Of a DNA stretch of 64,000 bases, positions 49,944 through 60,303 are shown one piece after another. The notes beneath the pieces are model-generated. The model did no database searches. It worked only from the letters and a program-made list of their open reading frames with translations, and was not told the origin of the DNA. Numbering within the stretch: position 1 is the first letter of the stretch; every line of letters begins with the position of its first letter. The position numbers and the translations under genes are program-made. This DNA comes from Marinicella algicola (GTDB taxonomy: Bacteria; Pseudomonadota; Gammaproteobacteria; Xanthomonadales; Marinicellaceae). Location: NCBI RefSeq assembly GCF_028401385.1, contig NZ_JAQOMR010000002.1, positions 305,027-369,026 on the forward strand, read 5' to 3'.

Positions 49944-50663
49944 TCACTCCGCCGGTTTGCCGTTGATGCGCGAGCCATCGCCCTTCTGCCGGGCAACCTG
50001 ATAGCCGGGCCGCCAGATATAGCGCACCGGAACGCTCAGCATGTGCACCAGTCGCGTGAAGGGGAAGACGAGCAGGATGGTGAGGCCGAGGAAAATATGC
50101 GCCTTGAAGATCCAGGCGGCATCGGCGACGTAGGACGAGGCGGCGAAATTGAAGGTGAAGATGCCCTGCGCCCAGCTCATGAATTTCACCATCTCATGAC
50201 CGTCGAGATGATGGAGCGACACCGGGATCGTGCCGAGACCGAGCAGGAGCTGCAGCCAAAGCAGAATGATGATCATCGTATCGCTGAAGGTCGAGGCTGC
50301 GCGCACCCGTGCATCGAACAGGCGGCGGTGAACCAGCAGGGTCGCGCCGACGATACCGAAAACCCCGGCAATGCCGCCGGCGACGACGGCCAGCAACTGC
50401 TTGGCGCCATGACTGACGCCAAGAGTGTCGAAGACCCAGATCGGCGTCAACAGGCCGACGACGTGACCGGCGAAAATGAACAGAACGCCGACGTGAAAGA
50501 GCACGGAGCCCCAGATGAGTTGTTTGCGCCGCAGCAACTGGCTGGAGCCCGACCGCCACGAATAGGGCTCGCGGTCATAGCGAATGACGGAACCGAGGAT
50601 CAGCACCGTGAGTGCGATATAGGGATAGATGCCGAAAACGAGAGTGTTGAGATAGGCTGACAT
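49944..50663 (-). CDS. narI: Respiratory nitrate reductase gamma subunit NarI
   Basis: Intact membrane cytochrome b of 239 residues that takes electrons from quinol. The four haem-ligand histidines are at 57 and 67 (FHVGVLFIFAGH) and 189 and 207 (KAHIFLGL, TRLVHML), matching the spacing known from E. coli NarI. It follows narJ by nine bases. Confidence 0.95.
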   Translation of the reverse strand: MSAYLNTLVFGIYPYIALTVLILGSVIRYDREPYSWRSGSSQLLRRKQLIWGSVLFHVGVLFIFAGHVVGLLTPIWVFDTLGVSHGAKQLLAVVAGGIAGVFGIVGATLLVHRRLFDARVRAASTFSDTMIIILLWLQLLLGLGTIPVSLHHLDGHEMVKFMSWAQGIFTFNFAASSYVADAAWIFKAHIFLGLTILLVFPFTRLVHMLSVPVRYIWRPGYQVARQKGDGSRINGKPAE

Positions 50664-50672
50664 GGCTGCCTC

Positions 50673-51383
50673 CTAATTCGAAAGGGGACCGGCGACATCG
50701 CCGGGTTCGCGCTCTGCCGCGCGCATGCGTGTTCTGAGCCTGTCCGGCCCACAATCGCCTTCACCGGCATTGCCGCCGAAGGTGACGGCTTCTTCTTCCC
50801 ATATGCGGTCGAGTGCCTTCAGGTCGTCGGGATTATCCTCCGGCGCGGCCATCAACTCCTTCAGAAGCTTCTGATCGGCTTCAGCCGATGACAGCAAGGA
50901 GAGCGCGGCGAAGGCCGAGGCGTAGACAGAATCCCGTTTCTTCAGGCGCTCCCCGATGGCCTCGGTGATGTGCGCCGTCTGGCCAAGCAGTTCATCCACC
51001 TCGGCCTTGGGGCGCGTTGACAGAAATTCCAGAAACAGCGGCAGATAGTCCGGCAGCTCCTTCGCATCGACCTCAAAGCCGCCCGCCTCATAAAGCGCCA
51101 TCAGGTCGACCATGGCCTGGCCGCGATCGCGGCTTTCGCCGTGGACATGTTCGAACAGGTGCAGCGACAGCGAACGGGTGCGGTCGAAGAGATAGACATA
51201 GCGCTCCTGAACCTCATAGAGGTCACGGCCTGTCAGGTCGCCTATCAGCCGCCCCAGAACCACGGCGGCAGCTTCGGGCACGGCAGAGGATGCCAGCGCC
51301 GCCTTCAGCTCCGGCAAATCCTCCAGCAATTCCCGCTCAGGATAGGACAGAAGCAGGGAGGTTATTTTCAGGGCGGTGTTCAT
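50673..51383 (-). CDS. narJ: Nitrate reductase assembly chaperone NarJ
   Basis: Cytoplasmic chaperone of 236 residues (LLSYPERELLEDLPELKAAL, the LFEHVHGESRDRGQAMVDL signature) that inserts cofactors into NarG. The ATG overlaps the narH stop by one base. Frame intact; acidic, as is usual for the family. Confidence 0.93.
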   Translation of the reverse strand: MNTALKITSLLLSYPERELLEDLPELKAALASSAVPEAAAVVLGRLIGDLTGRDLYEVQERYVYLFDRTRSLSLHLFEHVHGESRDRGQAMVDLMALYEAGGFEVDAKELPDYLPLFLEFLSTRPKAEVDELLGQTAHITEAIGERLKKRDSVYASAFAALSLLSSAEADQKLLKELMAAPEDNPDDLKALDRIWEEEAVTFGGNAGEGDCGPDRLRTRMRAAEREPGDVAGPLSN

Positions 51384-52921
51384 CAGACCTGCTCCTTGAA
51401 GATATCGGTGGGCGTTTGCACTACTTTGCGGCGTCCGGCACCGAACAGTTCGGTTTCAGATGAGCCGCCCGAACAGCCATTGCCGAACGAGAAGCCACAG
51501 GAGCCGCGCACGTCATAGGCATCCTCGGAAATCTCGCGGTGCGTTGTCGGGATCACGAAGCGGTCCTCGTAATTGGCAATCGCCATTATGTGATACATGT
51601 CTTCGATCATCTGACCTGTCAGGCCAACGCGTTCGGCAATCGCATCGTCATCCACGCCGTCGACGGTTTTGGCGCGCATATAGGCGCGCATGGCGAGCAT
51701 GCGTTCCAGCGCGGTCACCACCGGTTCTTCCTTGCCCGCCGTCAAAAGGTTGGCGAGGTAGCGTACCGGAATGCGCAGCGATTTGACGTCCGGCATATCG
51801 CCATCGAGACCGAGCTTGCCGGCTTCGGCGGCCGACTGCACCGGCGAGAGCGGCGGCACATACCAGACCATAGGCAGGGTGCGGTATTCCGGATGCAGCG
51901 GAAATGCGACCTTCCAGTCGATCGCCATCTTGTAGACCGGGGATTTTCTCGCCGCTTTCAGCCAATCCTCGGGAATGCCGTCCTTGCGGGCCTGCTCGAT
52001 GACAGCCGGATCGTTCGGATCGAGAAAACCTTGAGCTGCTCCTCGTAAAGATCCTGCTCGTTTGCCGTCGAGGCGGCTTCCGAAATCCGGTCGGCGTCGT
52101 AGAGAATGACGCCGAGATAGCGGATACGCCCGACGCAGGTTTCCGAGCAGACCGTCGGCTGACCGGCCTCGATGCGCGGGTAGCAGAAGATGCACTTTTC
52201 CGATTTTCCGGAATTCCAGTTGTAATAGATCTTCTTGTAGGGGCAGCCGGAGACGCACATGCGCCAGCCCCGGCACTTCTCCTGGTCGATCAGGACGATG
52301 CCGTCATCCTCGCGCTTGTAGATCGCGCCGGACGGACAGGCGGCGACACAAGTGGGGTTCAGACAGTGCTCGCACAGGCGCGGCAGATACATCATGAAGG
52401 TGTTTTCGAACTGGCCGTAGATTTCCTTTTCGACCCCTTCGAAATTCACGTCCTTCGAGCGCTTCTCGAATTCGCCGCCCAGGATTTCCTCCCAGTTCGG
52501 CCCCCATTCGATCTTCTCCATGCGCTCGCCGGTCAGCTTCGAGCGCGGCCGTGCCGTGGGCATGGTCTTGCTTTCACCGGCTGACTGGAGATGGCCATAG
52601 TCAAAGTCGAACGGCTCGTAATAGTCGTCGATTTCCGGCAGATCCGGATTGGCGAATATCTTGGCGAGGATACGCCATTTGGCGCCCATCTTCGGCTCGA
52701 TCTTGCCGTTTTTCTTGCGGACCCAGCCGCCATTCCACTTTTTCTGGTTTTCCCACTCCTTGGGAAAGCCGATCCCCGGTTTGGTCTCGACATTGTTGAA
52801 CCAGGCGTATTCCACGCCCTCACGGTCTCGTCCAGACGTTCTTGCAGGTGACGGAGCAGGTGTGGCACCCGATGCATTTATCGAGGTTGAGCACCATGCC
52901 GATTTGCGCGCGGACCTTCAT
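51383..52921 (-). CDS. narH: Respiratory nitrate reductase beta subunit NarH (two frame breaks)
   Basis: Iron-sulfur subunit of about 513 residues carrying electrons from NarI to NarG. Four cysteine groups are visible: CIGCHTCSVTC; CEHCLNPTCVAACP; CRGWRMCVSGCPYKK, with Trp in place of one Cys as expected for the 3Fe-4S cluster; and CIFCYPRIEAGQPTVC. An extra base near 52825 (WTS to REGVEYAW) and one missing T near 52034 (LKVF to LDPNDPAV) compensate. Start overlaps the end of narG by four bases. Confidence 0.92.
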
Positions 52922-55900
52922 TCTGCGGCCTCCTTTCCAGCAAGGCTTGGGGTCTCGTCCATCCAGTCGACACTTTCGAGCTTGCGGACGACGACGAATT
53001 CATCGCGGTTGGACCCGACGGTTCCGTAATAGTTGAAGCCGTAGGATTGATGGGCGTAGCCGCCGATCATGTGGGTCGGTTTGGGAATCACGCGGGTGAC
53101 GGAGTTATGAATGCCGCCGCGCTGGCCGGTCAGCGGCGAACCGGGCGTGTTCACGATCTTTTCCTGCGCGTGGTACATGAAGATCGTGCCGTCCTTCATG
53201 CGTTGGGAAACGACCGCGCGGGCGACGAGCGCGCCATTGGCGTTGTAGACCTCGACCCAGTCATTATCGACGATACCGGCGCGGGCGGCATCGGGCTCCG
53301 ATATCCACACCACAGGTCCGCCGCGATTGAGCGTCAGCATCAAAAGGTTATCGGTATAGGTGGAGTGAATGCCCCATTTCTGGTGTGGCGTGATGAAGTT
53401 CAGCACCAGATGCGGCTGGCCGTCGAGGCGCGCCTCTATTGCCGGCGTCACCGTGCCGGTGTCGATCGGTGGGCGGTAGACGCAGAACCCCTCACCGAAG
53501 GCCCGCATCCACAGATGGTCCTGATAAAGCTGCTGACGCCCGGAGAGTGTGCGCCACGGGATCAGTTCGTGGACATTGGTGTAGCAGGCGTTGTAGCAGA
53601 CCTTTTCCGATTCCAACCCCGACCATGTTGGCGAGGAAATGATCTTTCGCGGCTGGGCGACGATATCCCGGAAACGGATTTTCTCATCCTCTTTCGGCAA
53701 AGCCAGATGGCTATGATCGCGCCCGGTGATCACCGAAAGCGCGTCCCAGGCCTTGACCGCGACCTCGCCGTTGGTTTCGGGCGCGAGCATAAGAATAACC
53801 TCGGATGCGTCGATATCGGTGTCGATCTTCGGGCGACCTTTGGAGGCCCCCTCTTCCGTTACCGTGCCATTCAACCTGCCAAGCAGTTCCACCTCATGGT
53901 CGGTGTTCCATGAAATGCCCTTGCCGCCATTGCCGAGCTTTTCCAGCAGTGGACCAACAGAGGTGAACTTGCGGTAGAGATTGGGGTAGTCCCGCTCGAC
54001 AACCGCAACGTTTGGCATGGTCTTGCCGGGCACCGGATCGATCTCGCCGTTTTTCCAGTCCTTGACGTCGAAAGGCTGGGCCAGTTCGCCGGGGGTGTCG
54101 TGCAGGGTCGGCACCAGCACGATATCCTTTTCAACGCCAAGCACTTCCGGCGCGACTTCGGAAAACCTCTTGGCGATCCCCTTGAAAATCTCCCAGTCCG
54201 AGCGTGACTGCCAGGCCGGATCGGCAGCACTGGTCAGCGGATGGATGAAGGGGTGCATATCCGAGGTATTGAGGTCGTTCTTCTCGTACCATGTCGCCGT
54301 CGGCAGCACGATGTCGGAATAGACGCAGGTCGTGGACATGCGGAAATCGAGCGTGACCAGCAGATCAAGCTTTCCTTCCGGCGCCTCGTTATGCCAGACG
54401 ACGTCCTTGACCTCCAGACGGCCCTCTTCACCGAGGTCCTTGCCCATCAGGCCATGCGACGTGCCGAGCAGGTGCTTGAGGAAATATTCGTGCCCCTTGC
54501 CCGAAGACCCCAGCAGGTTCGACCGCCACACGAACATGTTGCGTGGCCAGTTCTCCTCCGCATCCGGATCGTCGCAGGACATGGAAAGCGTGCCGGATTT
54601 CAGCGCATCGGCGATATAATCCACAGGCGTTTTGCCGGATGCTTCAGCCGCGCGCGCCACTTTGAGTGGATTGGTACGCAATTGCGGGGCAGACGGCAGC
54701 CAGCCCATCCGCTCGGCGCGGATATTGTAGTCGATCAGCGTCGCGTCCCACGGGCCTTCCGGCGCGGTCGGCGACAAAAGCTCATCAACCTTGACCGTTT
54801 CGTAGCGCCACTGGTCGGTATGGGCGTAAAAGAACGAGGTCGAATTCATCTGGCGCGGCGGACGCTGCCAGTCGAGCCCGAAGGCAAGCGGCAGCCAGCC
54901 GGTTTGTGGCCGCAGCTTCTCCTGACCGACATAATGGCTCCAGCCACCGCCCGACTGGCCGATACAACCGCACATCACCAGCATGTTGATGATGCCGCGA
55001 TAGTTCATGTCCATGTGGTACCAGTGGTTCAGTCCGGCCCCGAGAATGACCATGGAGCGGCCATTGGTCTTTTCCGCATTACCCGCAAAGGCGCGAGCGG
55101 TCGCGATGATCTGCTCGCGCGGAACGCCGGTGATCTTTTCCGCCCATGCCGGCGTATAAGGCGTTCCATCGTCAAACGAGCTTGCGACGTTGTCGCCGCC
55201 GAAGCCACGGTCGAGGCCGTAATTGGCGACGAAAAGATCGAAGACCGTGGTGACCACTGCCTCGCCATCCGCAAGCGCGACACGGCGGACCGGCACCTTG
55301 CGCATCAGGACGCTGTCGTGATCGGTGCCTTCGAAATAGTCGTGCTGGCGGCTGCCGAAATAGGGAAAGGCAACGTCTTCGACGCCGTCATGGTGTTCCG
55401 CAAGGCTCATGGTCAGATCGACGTCAGCGCCCGAGCCGTCTTTCTGCTCAAGGTTCCACTTGCCCTTTTCACCCCAACGATAGCCCGCCGAACCGCGCGG
55501 GGCGACAGCAGCGCCGGTCTTTGCGTCGAAACCGACCGTCTTCCATTCGCCATTGTTGGTTTCGCCCAGACCACCTTCAAACTCCGAAGCGCGGATGAAG
55601 CGCTCAGGCACGTAGCGGCCATCCTTTTTCACCAGCCGCACCAGCATCGGCATGTCGGTATAGCGGCGACAGTAATCGTCGAAATAGCCGACCTTCCGGT
55701 CGAGGTGATATTCGCGCAGGATCACATGGCCGAGCGCCATGGCAAGCGCGGCATCGGTTCCTTGCTTGGGGTGCAGCCAGAGGTCGGAGAATTTCGCGGC
55801 TTCCGAATAGTCCGGCGACACGACGACCGACTTCGTGCCCTTGTAGCGTACCTCCGTATAAAAATGCGCATCCGGCGTGCGGGTCTGCGGCACGTTGGAG

Positions 55901-56661
55901 CCCCAGAGCATCAGGAAGCCGGCATTGTACCAGTCGGCCGATTCCGGCACGTCGGTCTGCTCGCCCCAGGTCATCGGCGAGGCCGGCGGCAGATCGCAAT
56001 ACCAGTCGTAAAACGACATGCAGGTGCCGCCGAGCAGCGACAGGTAGCGGGACCCGGCCGCGTAAGAGACCATCGACATCGCCGGGATCGGCGAAAATCC
56101 GATGACGCGGTCGGGCCCCCACCTCTTCGCAGTGTAGGCGTTGGCCGCCGCGATGAGCTCGTTGACCTCGTCCCAGGTGGCGCGCACGAAACCGCCAAGG
56201 CCGCGCACCTTTATATAGTCGGCCCGCTTTTCAGGGCTGTCCTGAATGGCTCTCCAGGCTGCAACCGGGCTTTTGTCCGCACGCTCCTTGCGCCAGAGCT
56301 TCAGGAGCCGCGCCCGGATCAGCGGGTATTTCACCCGATTGGCCGAATACATGTACCAGCTGTAGCTGGCTCCGCGCGAACAGCCGCGCGGTTCGTGATT
56401 GGGCATGTCGGGGCGGGTGCGCGGGTAATCGGTCTGCTGGGTTTCCCAGGTGACGATCCCGCCCTTGACGTAGATCTTCCATGAGCAGGAGCCCGTGCAG
56501 TTCACGCCATGGGTGGAGCGCACGATCTTGTCGTGCTGCCAGCGCTTGCGATAGGCATCCTCCCAGTCGCGGTTTTCATTCGTGGTCACGCCGTGACCAT
56601 CGGAGAAGGTGTCAACATTCTTGCGCGCCAGAAAGTTGAGGCGGTCGAGGAGAAGAGACAT
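52918..56661 (-). CDS. narG: Respiratory nitrate reductase alpha subunit NarG
   Basis: Molybdenum subunit of 1247 residues, full length and in frame. The FS0 cluster ligands are His51, Cys55, Cys59 and Cys94 (HGVNCTGSC, EPRGCSRG), and the Mo-ligand Asp is D223 in YCDLPPASP. It lacks a cleaved signal, as in membrane-bound cytoplasmic-facing Nar. The gene is 24 bases downstream of narK and overlaps narH. Confidence 0.96.
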   Translation of the reverse strand: MSLLLDRLNFLARKNVDTFSDGHGVTTNENRDWEDAYRKRWQHDKIVRSTHGVNCTGSCSWKIYVKGGIVTWETQQTDYPRTRPDMPNHEPRGCSRGASYSWYMYSANRVKYPLIRARLLKLWRKERADKSPVAAWRAIQDSPEKRADYIKVRGLGGFVRATWDEVNELIAAANAYTAKRWGPDRVIGFSPIPAMSMVSYAAGSRYLSLLGGTCMSFYDWYCDLPPASPMTWGEQTDVPESADWYNAGFLMLWGSNVPQTRTPDAHFYTEVRYKGTKSVVVSPDYSEAAKFSDLWLHPKQGTDAALAMALGHVILREYHLDRKVGYFDDYCRRYTDMPMLVRLVKKDGRYVPERFIRASEFEGGLGETNNGEWKTVGFDAKTGAAVAPRGSAGYRWGEKGKWNLEQKDGSGADVDLTMSLAEHHDGVEDVAFPYFGSRQHDYFEGTDHDSVLMRKVPVRRVALADGEAVVTTVFDLFVANYGLDRGFGGDNVASSFDDGTPYTPAWAEKITGVPREQIIATARAFAGNAEKTNGRSMVILGAGLNHWYHMDMNYRGIINMLVMCGCIGQSGGGWSHYVGQEKLRPQTGWLPLAFGLDWQRPPRQMNSTSFFYAHTDQWRYETVKVDELLSPTAPEGPWDATLIDYNIRAERMGWLPSAPQLRTNPLKVARAAEASGKTPVDYIADALKSGTLSMSCDDPDAEENWPRNMFVWRSNLLGSSGKGHEYFLKHLLGTSHGLMGKDLGEEGRLEVKDVVWHNEAPEGKLDLLVTLDFRMSTTCVYSDIVLPTATWYEKNDLNTSDMHPFIHPLTSAADPAWQSRSDWEIFKGIAKRFSEVAPEVLGVEKDIVLVPTLHDTPGELAQPFDVKDWKNGEIDPVPGKTMPNVAVVERDYPNLYRKFTSVGPLLEKLGNGGKGISWNTDHEVELLGRLNGTVTEEGASKGRPKIDTDIDASEVILMLAPETNGEVAVKAWDALSVITGRDHSHLALPKEDEKIRFRDIVAQPRKIISSPTWSGLESEKVCYNACYTNVHELIPWRTLSGRQQLYQDHLWMRAFGEGFCVYRPPIDTGTVTPAIEARLDGQPHLVLNFITPHQKWGIHSTYTDNLLMLTLNRGGPVVWISEPDAARAGIVDNDWVEVYNANGALVARAVVSQRMKDGTIFMYHAQEKIVNTPGSPLTGQRGGIHNSVTRVIPKPTHMIGGYAHQSYGFNYYGTVGSNRDEFVVVRKLESVDWMDETPSLAGKEAAE

Positions 56662-56685
56662 GATCCGTTCCTTTGTTTCGGGCGA

Positions 56686-59361
56686 TTAGCAGGGCACCGG
56701 GGCGTTGCGGCGGGTGTAGAACAAGAAGGTCAGCACGGCGCAGAGCACGTAGAAGATGCCGAAGCCCCACAGCGCCATATCCGGTCCGCCGGTCATCGAG
56801 ATCGAGGTGCCGTAGGATTTGGGGATGAAGAATGCGCCATAGGCGGCGATCGCCGAGGTAAACGCGATGATGGCGGCGCTCTCGCGGTCGGTCTGCTTCT
56901 GCAGGGTGCCGGCATCCAGTTCCGGCATCAGGCGCGGCACTTCGCGGCGCATGATTGCCGGGATCATCTGGAAGGTTGATGCGTTGCCGACGCCGGTGAG
57001 GAAGAACAGCGCCATGAAGCAGGCGAAGAAGGCCCAGAAATTGCCACCCACCCCGCCATGCGGCAGGAATTGCAGCACGCCGACCACGGCTACAAACATG
57101 CCGACGAACGTCCAGAAGGTGACACGCCCGCCGCCGAAGCGGTCGGAAATCCACCCGGTGCCCGCCCGGCTCAGCGCACCGACCAGCGGGCCGAGGAAGG
57201 CATAGGAAAGCGCATTGACCTCGGGGAACTGGGTTTTCATCAACAGCGGGAAACCCGCCGAATAGCCGATGAACGAGCCGAATGTGCCGGTATAGAGGAT
57301 GCACATGATCCAGTTGTGGAACCGCGAGAAGATCACCGCCTGATCGGCAAAGGAAGCCTTGGCCGAGGCTATGTCGTTCATGCCGACATAGGCGGCGATG
57401 GTGGCGACGATGATGAACGGCACCCAGACGAAGCCGGCATTCTGCAGCCACAGCTTTCCGCCATCGGTCAGCGCCTGCGGTTCGCCGCCAAGTGCGCCGA
57501 AAACGCCCATGGTGATGACGACTGGCACCAGGAACTGCATGACCGAGACCCCGAGATTGCCAAGCCCGGCATTCAAGGCCAGTGCATTGCCCTTTTCGGC
57601 CTTGGGGAAAAAGAAGCTGATATTGGCCATCGACGAGGCGAAATTGCCGCCGCCAAGACCGCACAGAAGCGCCAGAACGAGAAAGATCAGATAGGGTGTT
57701 TCCGGGTTCTGCACGGCATAGCCGATGCCCATGGCCGGCAGCAGCAGCGAGGCGGTGGAAAGCGTGGTCCAGAGCCTGCCGCCAAAGATCGGCACCATGA
57801 AGGAATAGAAGATCCTGAGTGTGGCGCCGGAAAGACCCGGAAGTGCCGCCAGCCAGAAGAGCTGGGCGTCGGTGAAATCAAATCCGATCGCGGGAAGCCG
57901 TGCAACGACGACCGACCAGACCATCCAGACCGAAAAGGCCAGAAGCAGCGCCGGGATGGAAATCCAGAGATTGCGTTTGGCGATCTTCCGCCCGGTCTGT
58001 TCCCAGAAGATTTTGTCCTCTGGATTCCATTCGGTGAGCGTCGCCGCCGACGTCTTCGGCGTCATGCCCTCGAATTCCGGCAGTTCCGGCAGCGCTACGT
58101 CGTCCACCCGGTTGCGGCGCTCCATCTGACGGATGGAAAGATGCATCCATGTGAGGGCGACGAGCACCAGCAGGAACAGGAAGGCGAAGCAGGTGGTATA
58201 GACGCCTGTCAGATCCAGCAGCGTGCCGAACACGATCGGCAGGACGAAGCCACCGAGCCCACCGATCATGCCGACAAGGCCCCCGACCGAACCGACATTG
58301 TCGGGATAATAGACCGGAATATGCTTGTAGACCGCCGCCTTGCCGAGGCTCATGAAGAAACCGAGACAGAAGATCATCAGCACAAAGGCGCCAAAGCTCA
58401 TGGCGGTCGTGAAGATGATGTCGCCGCCCTTGGCATGGATCGTGTAGCTCGTCGGCGGGTAGGACAACATGAACAGCAGAAGCAGCGCAAAACCGAAAGT
58501 CCAGTACATCACCGAGCGCGCGCCGAACCGGTCGGCCAGATGCCCGCCATAGGCGCGGAACAGGCTGGCCGACAGCGAGAACGCCGCCGCGGCCATGCCT
58601 GCGGTGCGGATATCGACGCCGTAAACATCAACGAGGTAATGCGGCAGCCACAGCGCCAGCGCGACGAAGGCGCCGAAGACGAAGAAATAATAGAGCGAGA
58701 AGCGCCAGACCTGCAGGTTCTTCAGCGGCGCGAGCTGGGCCGCGACCGAACCGGCCTTCGCGCCGGAACGGCGCCTGGCTTCAAACACCGGATCATGTTT
58801 CGAGAACACGAAGAAAATGACGGCGATGGCGGCAAGCGCAAAGGCCCAGACATTGGCGACCGCCTGCCAGCCGAAGGCAACCATGACGAAGGGCGCGCAG
58901 AATTTGGTGATCGCCGCGCCGACATTGCCCGCCCCGAAAATACCGAGTGCGGTGCCCTGCTTTTCCGGCGGATACCAGTGCGAGACATAGGTGACGCCAA
59001 CGGCAAAGGAACCGCCGGCAAGACCGACGCCAAGGGCCGCCAAAAGAAAGAGCGGATAGGTCGAAGCGCTGGTCAGGAGCCACGTTGCCGCAGCAGCCAG
59101 CAGCATCTGTAGCGGGAACACCAGCCGCCCGCCATATTGCTCGGTCCAGATTCCGAGCATCAGTCGGGTCAGCGAGCCGGTCAGCACCGGCGTTGCCACC
59201 AGAATACCGAACTGGGTTTCGGAAAGGCCGAGTTCACCTTTGATCTCGACCCCGATGATGGCGAAGATCGTCCAGACCGCGAAGCAGACCGTAAAGGCCA
59301 CCGTGCTGAGACCGAGCGCGCGGCGCTGATCGCTTCGCGGAATACCGTCAACTGCAGACAT
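56686..59361 (-). CDS. narK: Fused nitrate/nitrite transporter NarK (NarK1-NarK2)
   Basis: Major-facilitator protein of 891 residues with two complete transporter halves. The first half runs to about residue 425, ending in a basic region after LTWMHLSIRQMERRN; the second begins near residue 455 with NLWISIPALLLAFSVWMVWS. Each half has its own GGLGGGNF- or GLAGGSF-type nitrate signature. In Paracoccus such fusions combine a proton-nitrate symporter with a nitrate-nitrite exchanger. Start ATG 59361 follows TTGGGGGC; an upstream in-frame start at 59397 has weaker support. First gene of the nar operon. Confidence 0.92.
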   Translation of the reverse strand: MSAVDGIPRSDQRRALGLSTVAFTVCFAVWTIFAIIGVEIKGELGLSETQFGILVATPVLTGSLTRLMLGIWTEQYGGRLVFPLQMLLAAAATWLLTSASTYPLFLLAALGVGLAGGSFAVGVTYVSHWYPPEKQGTALGIFGAGNVGAAITKFCAPFVMVAFGWQAVANVWAFALAAIAVIFFVFSKHDPVFEARRRSGAKAGSVAAQLAPLKNLQVWRFSLYYFFVFGAFVALALWLPHYLVDVYGVDIRTAGMAAAAFSLSASLFRAYGGHLADRFGARSVMYWTFGFALLLLFMLSYPPTSYTIHAKGGDIIFTTAMSFGAFVLMIFCLGFFMSLGKAAVYKHIPVYYPDNVGSVGGLVGMIGGLGGFVLPIVFGTLLDLTGVYTTCFAFLFLLVLVALTWMHLSIRQMERRNRVDDVALPELPEFEGMTPKTSAATLTEWNPEDKIFWEQTGRKIAKRNLWISIPALLLAFSVWMVWSVVVARLPAIGFDFTDAQLFWLAALPGLSGATLRIFYSFMVPIFGGRLWTTLSTASLLLPAMGIGYAVQNPETPYLIFLVLALLCGLGGGNFASSMANISFFFPKAEKGNALALNAGLGNLGVSVMQFLVPVVITMGVFGALGGEPQALTDGGKLWLQNAGFVWVPFIIVATIAAYVGMNDIASAKASFADQAVIFSRFHNWIMCILYTGTFGSFIGYSAGFPLLMKTQFPEVNALSYAFLGPLVGALSRAGTGWISDRFGGGRVTFWTFVGMFVAVVGVLQFLPHGGVGGNFWAFFACFMALFFLTGVGNASTFQMIPAIMRREVPRLMPELDAGTLQKQTDRESAAIIAFTSAIAAYGAFFIPKSYGTSISMTGGPDMALWGFGIFYVLCAVLTFLFYTRRNAPVPC

Positions 59362-59442
59362 AAAATGCCCCCAAGGCTCGAGCGGAAGCCCGCTCATTGG
59401 AAATTGTGCCTGAGAGCTAGAAGGTTTTGCAGCCCCGCGAAG

Positions 59443-59456
59443 TTGACCTAAGTCAA
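59443..59456. promoter_or_regulatory. FNR/NNR-type box TTGACCTAAGTCAA
   Basis: A perfect TTGAC-N4-GTCAA palindrome about 88 bases upstream of the narK start and about 150 bases from the divergent Crp/Fnr gene. Position suits activation of narK at an anaerobic promoter by FNR or the neighbouring regulator; exact promoter elements are not clear. Confidence 0.8.
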
Positions 59457-59601
59457 GCTTGACGGGTGACGCGAGACAAACAAGAATTGGGCGTGAAATT
59501 GCCTTCTCGCGCTGAAATCATCGTCAAATCGAGCGGTTGCGGATGCCGGTTGATGCTGCTAAATTTATCAATTAAGAACACGAAAAAATCAAGGCATAGA
59601 G

Positions 59602-60303
59602 ATGCGGTCATCCGATTTGCCCCAGGTGCGGGCGCTCGGCCTGTTCAACAGCATGGGCGAGGAGAATTTCGAGGCGCTGATGCAGGCGGCCTATCTGCAG
59701 ACCTTTCCACCACAGCTTGACCTCGTGCACGAGGGTGATCCGGCGGACTTTCTCTATGTCGTGATCGAGGGCTGCGTCGAGCTTTATGCCAACGCCAATC
59801 GTCGCGAAGCGACGATGGCGATGGTTCATCCGGTCAGCGCCTTCATACTCGCCGCAGTCTTGAAGGACGCGGTCTATCTGATGTCGGCGCGCACACGGGC
59901 GCGTTCGAAAATATTGCTGATCCCTTCGGAAAACGTCCGATCGATCTTCGAGCTCGATGACGCCTTCGCAAGGGCAATGGTGCTGGAGATGGCTGGTAGC
60001 TATCGCTATGTCATCAAGGAGCACAAGGGTCTCAAGCTGCGCAGTTCCGTCGAACGGCTGGCGAACACACTCCTTCGGTATGATCATGAATTCGGCACAG
60101 GCACCGGCGCCTTCGAGCTGCCCTATGACAAGAGAACGCTGGCCTCACTTCTCGGCATGACGCCGGAAAACCTCTCGCGCGCCTTCAATACGCTGAAACC
60201 TTACGGCGTTAAGGTCAACGGAACGACAATCCTGCTTTCCGACAGCAAATCTTTGGAAACACTTGCTAAACCGACACCGCTGATCGACAATCCAAAAACT
60301 TGA
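59602..60303 (+). CDS. Crp/Fnr-family regulator without an N-terminal iron-sulfur motif (NNR/DNR-like)
   Basis: Regulator of 233 residues with a cyclic-nucleotide-type sensor domain (DLVHEGDPADFLYVVIEGCV) and a C-terminal helix-turn-helix (DKRTLASLLGMTPENLSRAF). The cysteine cluster that marks oxygen-sensing FNR is missing; a single Cys is present. That is the pattern of NO-responsive NNR/DNR relatives, so a signal from nitrate respiration is plausible. Divergent from narK with the TTGAC-N4-GTCAA box between. ATG at 59602. Confidence 0.85.
   Translation: MRSSDLPQVRALGLFNSMGEENFEALMQAAYLQTFPPQLDLVHEGDPADFLYVVIEGCVELYANANRREATMAMVHPVSAFILAAVLKDAVYLMSARTRARSKILLIPSENVRSIFELDDAFARAMVLEMAGSYRYVIKEHKGLKLRSSVERLANTLLRYDHEFGTGTGAFELPYDKRTLASLLGMTPENLSRAFNTLKPYGVKVNGTTILLSDSKSLETLAKPTPLIDNPKT

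Noticed and set aside
54241..56484. 747-residue open frame on the plus strand
   Set aside because: Fully antisense to narG, Arg/His-rich with no domain; it arises from GC-rich codon bias opposite a real gene.
57058..59112. 684-residue open frame on the plus strand
   Set aside because: Antisense to narK and of Arg/Glu/Gln-rich composition, typical of a shadow frame.
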